DNA of 64,000 nucleotides, taken from NCBI GenBank assembly GCA_015680685.1, contig MNCI01014376.1:147573-211572 (forward strand), written 5' to 3'. The position numbers were made by a program, and so were the translations under genes. Below, piece after piece: positions 9,563 through 20,238 of this stretch (the first letter of the stretch is position 1; the number at the start of each line of letters is the position of its first letter). The notes below the pieces were generated by a model. It worked only from the letters and a program-made list of their open reading frames with translations, was not told where the DNA came from and searched no databases. This DNA is from Gnetum montanum (Eukaryota; Streptophyta; Gnetopsida; Gnetales; Gnetaceae).

Positions 9563-12500
9563 TCAAATGTGGAATGGTTTCAAGAATAAGTGATTGGTCA
9601 GATTTGCAAGCTCATGCCCTTCTATATTAGCTAACTTGAATGCTCCATTGTCATATGCTTTGGTGACCAAGTAGGGCCCTTCCCAGTTGGCTGAGAACTT
9701 TTCCAGGTGTTCCCGAATGACCTTAAGTACAAGGTCACCTTCTTTGATGGGGCGCTTATGAATGTCGTGCTAATGGCACTGCCATTGTTGTTTTTGGTAC
9801 CATTCAATCTGATCAAGTGCACATATGTGTTCCTCCTCCACCGAATCCAAGTCAATGATGCGTAGATAATTGTTTTGCTCTTTGTCTAGGAGTCCAGAGA
9901 GTATGATCCTTAAAGATGGTACTTGTAATTCTAAGGGTAAAACAACTTCTAAACCATAAACAAAGCTATATGGCGTTTTACCTGTTGAAGTTCGATGCAT
10001 CATGCGATATGCCCACAGTGCATATACCAACTGCTCATGCCATTTTTTCTTGCTTTGGGTAAGCATCCTTTTAAGTATTGTAATGATGGTTTTGTTTGTG
10101 GCCTCTACTTGCCCATTGCTCTGATGGTAGTAAGGGGATGAAAATGAGTTTTTCATCCCTAGACTTTCACAAAAAGTTTTGGTTTCGGTATTGCTGAATT
10201 GTGGCCCGTTGTCAGTGATGATGGTTATGGGGATGCCAAAACGGGTCACGATGTTTTCAAGAATGAAGTTGCACATGTTTTTAGATGTGGTTTTTCGAAG
10301 AGGAACATCTTCTACCCACTTCGTGAAATATTATGTCGTGGTTATGATGAAACTATGCCCTGCAGAAGATGAGGGTGTTATTGGTCCAATAAGGTCCAAC
10401 CCCCACTTTTGAAAGGGCCATGTGATTTGTGTCGTATGCAACTCATTTGGTAGGATATGGATCAGATTACTATGTCTTTGACAGGTATTGCATGTTTTAC
10501 TCTTGGAGAGATAGTCATACTCCATATGTGGCCAATAATAGCCTAAACATCTTATTTTTGTTGCCAATGCTTTAGGTGCTATATGTCCTCTGCATAGCCC
10601 ATCATGTACTTGCTCAACGATTGTTTGGGCATCGATGCTACTAACGGATGTTAGCAATATGCCTTCGTAGGATCAACGACACAAGGTGTCCCCTTCTAGG
10701 GCATATTGCTTGGAACGCTTTTGTACCATGTCTTTTTGTGCATTCGTTAAGTGTTGCGGTGTTTCACTGCATAGAAGGTACTCTTTTATGTCGTCATACC
10801 ATTCTATCACGTGTGTTGTACTAACAGATGCAATTGGCAATGTATCGAGCCTATCAGTTATGGGTTTCGCACAACTGATTATGGAGCTTGCCAATGTATG
10901 GAACATGTCAGGGGATATGTTTAGTGCTAATGTGGCCAGTGTGTCTATGATGGTATTGTCGTTTCTGGAGACATGTTGCATGTCTATGTTTTCGAATTGC
11001 CTCATTAAGTGTTTGGCTAAGTCACAGTATGGTTGTAAATTTTGCGCTTTGCATGTGTAAATATCCGTGACTTGGTTTAGAACTAGTTGTGAGTCTCCCT
11101 TGACCACTAGTCATGTGATTTCTAAAGCTAGTGCTGCCGTAAGACCTTTGAGGAGACCTTCGTACTTTGCTATGTTGTTGGTATAGTGAAAGTTGAAATG
11201 ATAAGCAAAGGGTCGGATCTCCCTGGAGGGATAGGTGATAACGACGACAGCACTTCCTCCTCGAGAGGTGGATGCTCCATCAAAGTTCAAAATGGCATCG
11301 TAGTCATCTAGTACTATGGCTATTGCACTTACATTTTCATCGGGGAATTCTGGCTCTATCGTTGCTTGATCATGCATTGGTGACGCGGTCATTTGATTCA
11401 CTATGGCTTGACCCTTAACTGATGATTGCGCTATGTAGCATAGGTCAAACTCAACTATCATGGCTTTCCAATGGGCTATTGTACTTGTCTTGTAAATGTT
11501 TCCTGTGATGGCTCTGAGCACATTATCCTTGCAAATTATATTAACCTGGTTATGGAAGAGGTAATGTCGCCATTTCTTTAAGGAAAAGACTAGGGCTAAA
11601 CATGACCTCTCCACCTCGTTATACTTTTTCTTGTGGGCAACTAATGTATGGCTTAAGTAATAGACATGGACTTCGATTCCATCATCTTGTTTCTGACAAA
11701 GCATGGATGCGATTGACGAATCTGAAGTGGCAAGGTATACGTAAAACGGTTTATCATTTTGAGGTGGATAAACAGTGGGTAATCAGACAAGTGCTGTTTT
11801 AATATTGTGAAATGCTTCCTGGCACTATGAAGTCCATTCAAAATGGACGTTCTTGAATAGCAAGTGGTTCATAGGTTTTAATTTCTCCGTTAGTTTTTCT
11901 ATGAAACGCCTGATGAACTATAATCTCCTTGTAGACCTCGGAGTTCGGTAAGGTTTCCAAGTGGTCTTAAGTTTGTTATGGCCTTAACTTTATTAGGGTC
12001 TACTCGTATCCCTGCTTCTAAGGCTATGAATTCAAGCATTTTTCCTATTTTGACTCGAAAGATACATTTCTTTGGGTTAAGTCTCAGCTCATATTTTAAA
12101 CAACGTTTTAGCACCAAGTCAAGGTCTTGTACGTGTTGTTGTGATGTCTTCGATTTAACCATGATATCATCGACATAGTCATTGGGTGAGTGTAGCATGT
12201 AATCACTAAAAATGAATGTCATGGCCCTTTGATATGTGGCCCTAGCATTCTTGAGACCGAAGGGCATCATTGTGTAACAAAAGGTTCCCCATGGTGTCAT
12301 AAAGGTAGTCCAGAGCTGATGCTCCGGGTTAATGCGTATTTGGTTATACCCCGAGAAGCCATCCATAAAAGATAATAGGACATGCCCAGCGGTCGAGTCA
12401 ACAAGTTGATCAATGCTAGGTAGGGGGAAATCATCTTTTATGGTAGCAACGTTTAGATCTCGGAAGTCAATGCATAAGTGAATGCTTCCATTCTTTTTCG

Positions 12501-13105
12501 GGACAATGACCATGTTGGATACCCAATCGGCGTAATCAACAGCCCAAATGAAATCCACCTAATAAAGCTTGGTGATCTCATTGCGAACTGCCAATGCCAC
12601 CTCAGGTTTAACCTTTTGTGCCTTTTGTTTTACTGGCCTCAATTTTGGATCAAGGATAATATTGTGCTGGACGATTCGAGGATCTAACCCGAGCATGTTG
12701 GTGTAAGACCAAGTGAGTGCTTTCATGTTGTTTCGAAGCACATCTTCTACATCTTTAGCCAGTTGAGGTTGTAATAGTGCACTTAATTTTAATATTTTAA
12801 TTTCTCCATTGGGCATGGAGATGGGGGTTTCAGTCAATGGGTCTTTGATGATGCTTTCAGCTTCTATATCAAGGGGCTTTGTCATACCTTTGTAATTATC
12901 TAGTGTTTGTTGTGTTGAGGCTATGACTGCGTCGTTGGTTGATAAACTTAAGTGAATGAGATTTATGTCGATGTCCCTCGCGATCTTTTCGTATGACCCA
13001 TCGATGATTAATGGTGCGGATAAATGCTAACAATCCATCAGGCTTTCTCCTGCCAATAAACAAAGAACCGAATGAGCTAATAGGTATTGTTCCATGTTCT
13101 CTGGT
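9563..13105 (-). pseudogene. pol: pol of B: RT, dual RNase H, integrase
   Basis: It is read from about 13105 to the stop at 9563-9565. It aligns with pol of A along its full length: N-terminal region, RT with WTTFMTPWGTFCY and NDYVDDIMVKSK, gypsy RNase H, second RNase H with LNFDGASTSRGGSA and KGDSQLVLNQV, HHCC finger, DDE core with IITDNGPQFS and QSNGQVEA, and the C-terminal ANWEGPY module. Damage includes stops near 12559, 11108, 10673, 10331 and 9770, a stop in the N-terminal region, and one frameshift close to 11900-11920, just after GLQG. Upstream is array 2 and then the antisense gene, not the protease, so pol is physically separated from gag-pro by about 6 kb. Confidence 0.9.
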
Positions 13106-13135
13106 AGCGTAAGTCATGTGTACATGTATGATGGT

Positions 13136-13385
13136 GGTTTATCGCCGCACCGGGACACATGGCAATTTAAGGCCTTACCGGGCCGTGAGTGGCAGTTTAA
13201 GGCCTTACCGAGCTGAATGTGATCCGCATGTGGCAGTTTAAGGCCTTACTGGGCCACGTGTGGGCTGTAGGTGGCAGTTTAAGGCCTTATTGGACCATAA
13301 TGGTAGTTTAAGACCATACCGGGCCATCTTGTGAGCCATGGGTGGTAGTTTAAGGCCTTACCGGGCCGGATGTGTGGTTTGACAA
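13136..13385 (-). repeat. Array 2 of B
   Basis: Seven or so units with GGCAGTTTAAGGCCTTACCG on the + strand, read as GGCCCGGTAAGGCCTTAAACTGCC in the sense direction of the element. It sits between pol and the promoter of the antisense gene. Confidence 0.8.
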
Positions 13386-13590
13386 TGTCCAATTGTCATC
13401 CAATTTGCATCAGAGAGTTTGCATCAAAACATTCAGTGTGGGCATGTGGTAGTTTTTATCTTGTTTTATATACATTTATTTTTTATTTTTATTTTACATT
13501 TTGAACGATTTTCATTAAAAGAAATCAAAAGAAATCAGAAAGGAAGCAAAATGCAAGGTGACGGTGGCAACAGCGGTGGCAGCGGGGGCG

Positions 13591-13600
13591 CTATATATAG
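13591..13600 (+). promoter_or_regulatory. Candidate TATA box of the antisense gene of B
   Basis: CTATATATAG follows a run of GGTGGCAGCGGGGGCG and precedes the ATG at 13914 by about 315 bases. The same order (GC-rich triplets, TATA, repeat-rich leader, ATG) is seen in A on the other strand. Confidence 0.55.
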
Positions 13601-13639
13601 CGTAAGGTAGTTAGTTGTGAGCATTATGAATTTGAAGCG

Positions 13640-13800
13640 ATCTGAAGCATCAGCGTAAGCATAAACATTGAGCGTAAGCGTAAACAGTGAGCGTAAGTGT
13701 AATCATTGAGCATAAGCGTAATCATTGAGCGTGAGCGTAAACATTGAGCGTAAGCGTAAACGTAAACCTCAAACCCCAGCGCAAACGTAGAGCGTAGAGG
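13640..13800 (+). repeat. AGCGTAA repeats in the 5' leader of the antisense gene of B
   Basis: Tandem GAGCGTAAGCGTAAACATT-like units between the TATA box and the ATG, so they would be in the 5' untranslated region. Confidence 0.6.
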
Positions 13801-13913
13801 CTTGAACTTCGGTGTGAGCGTATAGGCTCCAACTTAGTGTAGAGGATTCAACTCGAAATGCAGACTCAAACCTCAACGTAGACTCTGTCAGTTGCAGCAT
13901 AAAGGATGTCGGA

Positions 13914-16900
13914 ATGGGCAAGGGTAAGGAGGTAGAGGGCCAGGGAAGGAAGGTGCCTAACCTGACGTTCGCAGAGGAAAGCGAGGCCATGTTGCAGTGT
14001 CTGCCTAGGCCAAGGGTTCCATCATGGCCTGGATCGTCACACAGGTAGGCTCTAATCCTACCTCTGTTAGTTATTTTCATCTATACATATTATTTGGTGT
14101 AGACGGTTTTCGTAGCGTAGAGAGTTTTAGTAGCGTATATAGTTTCTGTAGCGTAGAGGGTTTCGGCGTATATGCCTAGTGTAGACAGTTAGCGTAGAGG
14201 GCCTGTACGTTGAGCATAGGTCTGCAGCGTAGAGGGTCTCTATAGCGTATAAGGTCTGTACGCTGAGCGTAAAAGGTTTCCTTAGCGTATAGCGTAGACA
14301 TCTTGAACAATGTGTAGCGTAGAGGACTTTAACAATATACAGCGTAGACGATTTTATCAGTATGTAGCATAGAAGATTTTCACAGCGTATACGCTGACTG
14401 TTCTCACAATGTATACGCTGACTGTTTACACAATGTTCAGCGTGAACTGTTTGCAGAGTGTTCAGCGTGAACTGTTTGCATAGTGTTTAGCGTAAACTAT
14501 TTGCACAGTGTTCAGTGTAAACTGTTTGCACAGTGTTCAGCGTAAACTATTTGCATAGCGTATACGCTGATGGTTTTTACGGCATATACATTAATGATTT
14601 TCATAGTGTATACACTGAGCGTAAACGGTTTGTTCTTTTTCAGGTGGTGTATAGCGTAGACCTATTTTCACAGCGTATATGCTGGTAGTTTTTTACAGCG
14701 TATAGCGTAGATGGTTTTCATAGCGTATACGCTGACGGTTTTTACAGCGTATACGCTAATCGAAAATAGTTTGTAATTTTTCTAAGTGTTGGCCTTCAAC
14801 ATGGAATTTTGTTGTTTCCTCTCCTTTTCATGTATGGCTGATTTATCGTGGCATTTTGGTTACTTGCAGGGACACTAAACCTTTTCTTTTGGTAATTGAC
14901 CTAGTTGGGGTACTGCCATGGTTTGAGCCCCTTGAGACCGATGAACCTACCCCTGATCTAACCATTGACAACAATGGGGTATGGTTCAGGGAAGGGGCAT
15001 GTGAATTCCTCGCCTTCATCCTGGACAGATTTAAGGTGGTGGTCTAGTCACATCTGAGCGAACAAGTGGCACGAAGCGTGCTTAAGGCTATGTTGCTGGG
15101 AGCTTCGAAGGGCGTCATGGTTTTTATGAAGAATATCGATGAGGGGCCACTTGTGATCTAGGACGGTCCCTCTGCCAGGCCCATGTCTACTTGCCCGTTA
15201 GCACGTGTGTGGGCCCTATTGCCCAGAGGGCGTGATTATCTCAACAACACTTTGTTTTTAGCTACGCGTGTGCACACGCTGTTCCAGAACCCTGCTGGCA
15301 CAGTGTATCAGGTAGAGAGGTAGGATTTTTTTAGCTTGTCATTTTTGGTCTTTATCATTTGGCATTTGCTTCTATTTTGACAACTGTTCTTTTGTAGGCC
15401 CCAAGTTAACCAAGATGCAACATGCGTTAATGATGATGGGCTTGCCCTGGCTCATACGGCTCTAGAGACCTTTATGGCAAGTCCCACCCTTTGTGGAGTT
15501 GTATTAGCTCAAACCAAGGGTGATATTATCTATTTTCATAAACGATTTTCTAGAGTGTTCGCACAATGCACAGCTCATGGGTGGTTGCATGAAGATTGGT
15601 CGCATAATGAACCAATTTTTCCTCGTGACTCTGACTTGGGTAGCACCTCTAAGTCCCCTACTAAAGGTAACTAACAATATTTTCTAGATGCGTTAATGTG
15701 TTTGTTCAATTTCCGGGGGTTATACTGATGTGATGGTTTCGAATTGTATCTACAGTTGATGTCCCTCCCGGTGGAGACCCTGTCATGACAGGACGAACTG
15801 AGAGTACCCTCTCGATGAAGTTCAGGGAGATCAGTAAGGCACAAAAATGGTTGCACACCCATGCCCCGTCATCCATTGCTCGTTGTTTAGATGATGCTGG
15901 CCTTATGGAGCTCTTTACAACCCCGAGCCTTGATGTGTTGATAGCTGAAATGATTGAGATCATGGATTCATTCGACAAGTCCGTCTCTTACTATAGCACC
16001 TGTATTAAGGGTGTCAAGATAGTCTTCCATCTATCGGCCGAATTCTTTTTGGACCTGTTTGGTGTACCAGTGGATGGCGTAGTTGCTGTTTTGGACAGGG
16101 CTCAGAAAGAGCTTCATATGGTACGTGAGCTGGAGGACTGGTTGGGTGTTGTCAAGGGTACCAAGGGATTCCCTATGCAGTGGAAGTCAAAAGCTGAGGA
16201 AGTTAATGAATTATATCCCCTGTTTAGGGCACGGGTGTTCCCTAAATCCCTGTCCCAAGTGAGGAGCCTTGGCGTTGAAGCTGTGCGTATTATGCGAACC
16301 GTCTTAGAAATCGGAATGCGTTATAACTGGGCTCAATTTTTGTTGTTGGGCCTTCATAAGGAGATAGTGTGATTGTGCTCAAATGTTGAGGCACAATCCC
16401 ACTTTACATTTGCATTTTTTGGTGGCTATCTTTATCATCTGGCTGAGTTTCTAGTGGTTCATGCAGCCAATAAATATGTCCTATGGGCTCATACTCAGCT
16501 GTATTGTCCATGGATCAACCATTTGTTCGAGACAGCTGAGTCCCAAGATGCTCCTGAGGGGATTGATGAGTCATTGTCTATCACAACGGGAGGATCATCT
16601 GGTACCTCAATCCACATACGTGACAGTGTGGGGTTGGAACCAGACGACGTGCCTTATACTGCTAAGAGAGCTAAACGTGTCATTAAACAAACAATTGGGA
16701 AAGCCAAGTCAAAGCTCTCGAAGCATGAACGCTCGAAGGAGGTGACCTCAGATGTAGAAGTGCCATGGGTGAAACGCATACAGTTCAAGATGCCTATCCG
16801 AGGTAAGTAAACTTGGTGCATTTATTGCATTGTCCTTTTCGTCTTATGCATAATTTTTATTTTGACCGCTTACATGCCACTGATGCCTTCAGACTTGACT

Positions 16901-18487
16901 CAAGAAGTGAGGAGGCAAGAATTAGAGACTATCATTGAAGAGGAGGAAGCTATAACGGAATTGATGACTGAGGAGGAAGATGTGGGCAAAGATCAGGTGG
17001 GAGGGATGGAAGAGCTGGGGGAAGACACCACAGAGACAGAATTTCTTGATGACCAGGGTGATGTTGATGAAATGTTCAACAGCTTCCTTAAGGGAAGACT
17101 AGACTTAGGTGAACCCCCAAACCCAGAAGGGGATAGAGAACACGGTATATTTCCCTTTATTTTATTGTGTTGCCCTATGAGTTGTTGTTTCCATGGTGTT
17201 TTACTTTTGTGTTTTCATCTCTTCCAGATGAAGGTAGTGAAACCAGAACGATGCGATTGGACGTGCCATGAAAACGGCTCCCCCTGAAAGGACCGCGGAG
17301 GTTAGTCCATCTCATACTCGTGGACCATTTACTTGGACTGAGAGGCCAAGTAAAATGGATTTTGTCACTGGTATCCCTGAGGAGGTTGTTGAACGTATTC
17401 AGGAAGCCCACCCTAAGATAGGTACAAATGTTTCGAGTCTTTTGCAGCTTTAGAGTTTCACACCTCGTTTTGTTGTTTTAGCATTTGTTCTTTTTGTGTG
17501 CGTAGGTGCCAAACTGAGGTGGGATCCTTCTGAGACTATTAGCATTGAGAGTTTGCCCACACTACCCCCAGAAGTTGAGTAGATACCAAGGCTAGTTTAC
17601 GATGAGGTGGCGGAAGGTCTTGTACATAACGCCAAATCGCTTTGGACCTGTAGGAATTCCATCGAACAGTTGTGGTTGCAAGTCCAAGTAAAGGAAAAAG
17701 CAGTTTCCAAGTTATCAATTGAGCGTGATGATCTCAAGGCTCAGTATGAGTTCGCCTCTGCTAAACTAAGTGGTGATCGCTCTTGGCAGACTTTCGAGGT
17801 CACTTATACTAGATATTGGAACCTACTCAACCGCCACGTGTCACTGACCCAGAAACTAGCAGAGCGTAAGGCCCAAGTAGATCTATTGAACCTCAAGTGT
17901 CAAGATTGGAAGGCTTTCGCTTCCAAGGTGTCTAAGTGGGGTCAAGATGAGAAGAACCACAAGCACCATTATAAAAAATCATTGAAAGAAGTATCTATTG
18001 AAAAGCGTCAGCTTGAGATGTTTGTGGAGGGTCTGGGTCTACGCTTTGCATTTGATACTTTTGCTCGGAACACAACTGTTGATATGGAATCGCCTACTAG
18101 GGTAATCACGACAGCTTCTGGGGAGGTGTCTGTGGGTGAATTCCCTTTAAAGTATCCTACATGGTTAGCGGTTGACAAGGGGAAGGCTTTGGCAGATGTC
18201 AACCTAGGCCTTGATGACACTGATTGGACGAGCATTTTAGAGGAGGAAATCCTCCTTCGGTTGGAGTTCGGTTTATGGGGATCCCCTACGGTAAGCATTT
18301 TGTTATCATGAAATTCGTTCACTGAATAATGTTTGAAGGTTTTTTCTTTTATCCTTATGTTGATTGTTTCCTTTGCATTTTATAGGATCGAGGTGGCGAT
18401 GATATCCAAGACGCTAGCCCCAGTGGAGTAGGGACCCATGATCCTAGCGTGTCCAAAGGGGACGATCCTCCTGTCCCTGATATTTAA
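13914..18487 (+). pseudogene. Eight-exon antisense gene of B (HAD/FCP1-like domain plus novel C-terminal region)
   Basis: Exons inferred from GT/AG borders and continuous phase: 13914-14044, 14870-15319, 15398-15666, 15756-16802, 16893-17144, 17228-17421, 17506-18290, 18386-18487. They total 3,230 nt, about 1,076 codons. Introns 2-7 are 74-97 bases; intron 1 is 825 bases and repeat-filled. Exons 2-3 resemble FCP1/NIF-type HAD phosphatases: a PFLLVIDLVGVL strand-loop, then FLAFILDRFKVVV followed by a stop where the family has WS, then NTLFLATR in place of the LLLDDS motif. The expected acidic residues are partly missing, so activity is doubtful. Exon 4 is a conserved unknown domain (DAGLMELF, DLFGVP), exon 5 is acidic, and exon 7 is charged and helical, coiled-coil-like. 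Disruptions: TAG at 15045, 15159 and 17581, TGA at 16370, one frameshift in exon 6. Confidence 0.75.
14100..14765 (+). repeat. AGCGTATACGCT repeats in antisense intron 1 of B
   Basis: Many TAGCGTAGAGGG, CAGCGTATACGCTGACTGTT and GTGTTCAGCGTAAACTGTTTGCA units fill most of intron 1. The last motif forms a local tandem series at 14430-14560 with a period near 35. Confidence 0.75.
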
Positions 18488-18566
18488 TTTTTTCTTCGAA
18501 ATTATTCTGGCTCACATTCTTACGTGAAATTGTAAATTGAATAATTTGAGTTGTTTTGAACAGATG

Positions 18567-18572
18567 AATAAA
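18567..18572 (+). terminator. Poly(A) signal of the antisense gene of B
   Basis: AATAAA lies 80 bases after the exon 8 stop, in an AT-rich stretch. E has AATAAA at 57355, 84 bases after its own exon 8 stop. Confidence 0.55.
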
Positions 18573-18844
18573 ATTAGTTGACTCTTGTAATTATACATCA
18601 TTACATGTATATATACATAATTTTTACTTATATATATTTTTTGTGTATTTTGGGTTTAAATGTAAACATGACATGGCAATATAAAATGTTTTGGTTTGTT
18701 TTTGTGGTTTAAGTATAATGCATGGATGTAATCATAAGTAGGACTGTAATTATAAGAGAAAGATGATTGTGAAAAAGGACAACATGACAATGTAAGCGTA
18801 AATTCAAATAGTGAACTGGAACTTGGGAGGAAAACAAAGTATAA
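18573..18844. other. AT-rich non-coding stretch after the antisense gene
   Basis: Low-complexity AT-rich sequence including TTATATATATTTTTTGTG. I see no gene or repeat family in it. Confidence 0.4.
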
Positions 18845-19150
18845 GTGGATGATCTAGTTTAAGGCCATTTCAGGCCACTCGTACTAGTTTTAGGGCCATT
18901 TCGGGCCACATGTACTAGTTTAGGACCATTTTGAACCACATGTACTAGTTTAAGGCCATTTCGGGCCATGCGTGAACAAGAGAAGTTTCAAGTGACATGG
19001 GTTGATTTCTTAGGAGACTGACCATTTCTGATCATGGCTAGTTTTATGTCATTGTAGACATGATAGTTTAACATCATTCGAGACTTGGAATGTAGTTTAA
19101 TGTCATTTCGGACTATTTGTAGTTTAACGTCATTTCGAATAGTGTGTTGT
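18845..19150 (-). repeat. Array 1 of B
   Basis: Eight or so units, read on the minus strand as GGCCCGAAATGGCCTTAAACTAG and variants, between the protease and the 3' end of the antisense gene. Confidence 0.8.
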
Positions 19151-19195
19151 TTATTGATTTAGTAATTTTTTGATTTTTCTCATTTTGACGTTAGG

Positions 19196-19945
19196 AGATG
19201 CGTTAGCGGGTATGATTCTATATTTAGCATCCCCTTCGCTGATCACGTTGAATGGTAATTCCGCCCAAGGGACGTCTGATGGAATTTTTCCTGCGTTAGT
19301 GTTTTCTTACGCTTCTGCATGTATTGTGGTTTCTGTGTCAGTTGTAGTTTCTAGGTGAGGCACAATGTCAAGCCCGGGTATTTCTATTTTTGGTGGATTT
19401 TCTCTTGTGTTTAAAAGAATATCGCCTACCGGTAGTTGTTCATTTATGTTGTGTTTTCTAGGCTCTTCGAGCTTAACCTCTGAGCCTTGGTCTGTGTCTA
19501 TGTACGATGAGATGATGGGTGTAGCAGCCTCCCCGTGTATAATGATTTTGCCACCTTCATAAGGTAGGTGAATTTCTTGGTGTATAGGGGAAGAGACTGC
19601 TTTTAGTTGGGCTAACCAAGGCCTTTCCAATATTAGGTTGAACCCTGGCATTTCATCGATTACCACAAAGTTGACGAATGTGGGGAATTGGTCCCCTGCT
19701 ATAAATTCTAAAGTCACGGTGCCTTTGACTATCACGCACGACCCACTAAATGATTTCAAGCATGTAGTGGCAGTTGATCTGATTAGCTCTGTAAGCCCCA
19801 GTTGTTCGACGATGGGATATGGCACTACGTTTGTGGTAGCTCCATCATCTACATGGACCCTATGTATCTTGAATTGGTTTATTCGTATTGTTATGAACAT
19901 AGGGGCTGTTGTTACCTCTCTTGTTTTCTGATCCACTTTGATGTT
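19196..19945 (-). pseudogene. pro: Aspartic protease (pro) of B
   Basis: A retropepsin-like domain: a strand MFITIRINQFKIHR, then the active-site motif HVDDGATTNVVPYPI, a flap-proximal region, and GFNLILERPWLAQL matching the second conserved LILGRPWL block. A DDG triad replaces the usual DTG/DSG and is shared by all copies here. The frame has a TAA at 19307, but homology continues for about 35 codons beyond it (PWAELPFNV), as in D. The frame differs from that of gag upstream, so a frameshift lies between 20239 and 19945. Array 1 follows immediately. Confidence 0.85.
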
Positions 19946-20238
19946 GTCATTGCGAAAACTTAGTGACTTAGGAGTTGACCCTTAAGGCGAGTACATTACC
20001 GCATGAATTGAAGGTTCATTTGGAGGCAAGTCCTCGCTCACTGGGATAGATGTTCACATGCGCACTAAAGCTTCATGGTGGGTTTGAGATGTCAACACTA
20101 AGTCATATAAGCTCAGTGAAGTATTTTTTTATTTGAGTGCCTGCATGACCTATGTTAAAGTTGTTGCTAGATCTCTACTGTTGGGCGTATGTTTATCAGC
20201 AGTGACTTGGTCCATTGGGCCCAACAATTTTATTTCAT

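Noticed and set aside
9631-9855. Minus-strand open frame at the end of pol of B
   Set aside because: It is in a different frame from the integrase C-terminal module, and the same shadow frame occurs at 4219-4458 in A.
16373-16810. A separate gene starting after the stop at 16370
   Set aside because: The frame is continuous with exon 4 of the antisense gene, and the other copies read through this point without a gene border.
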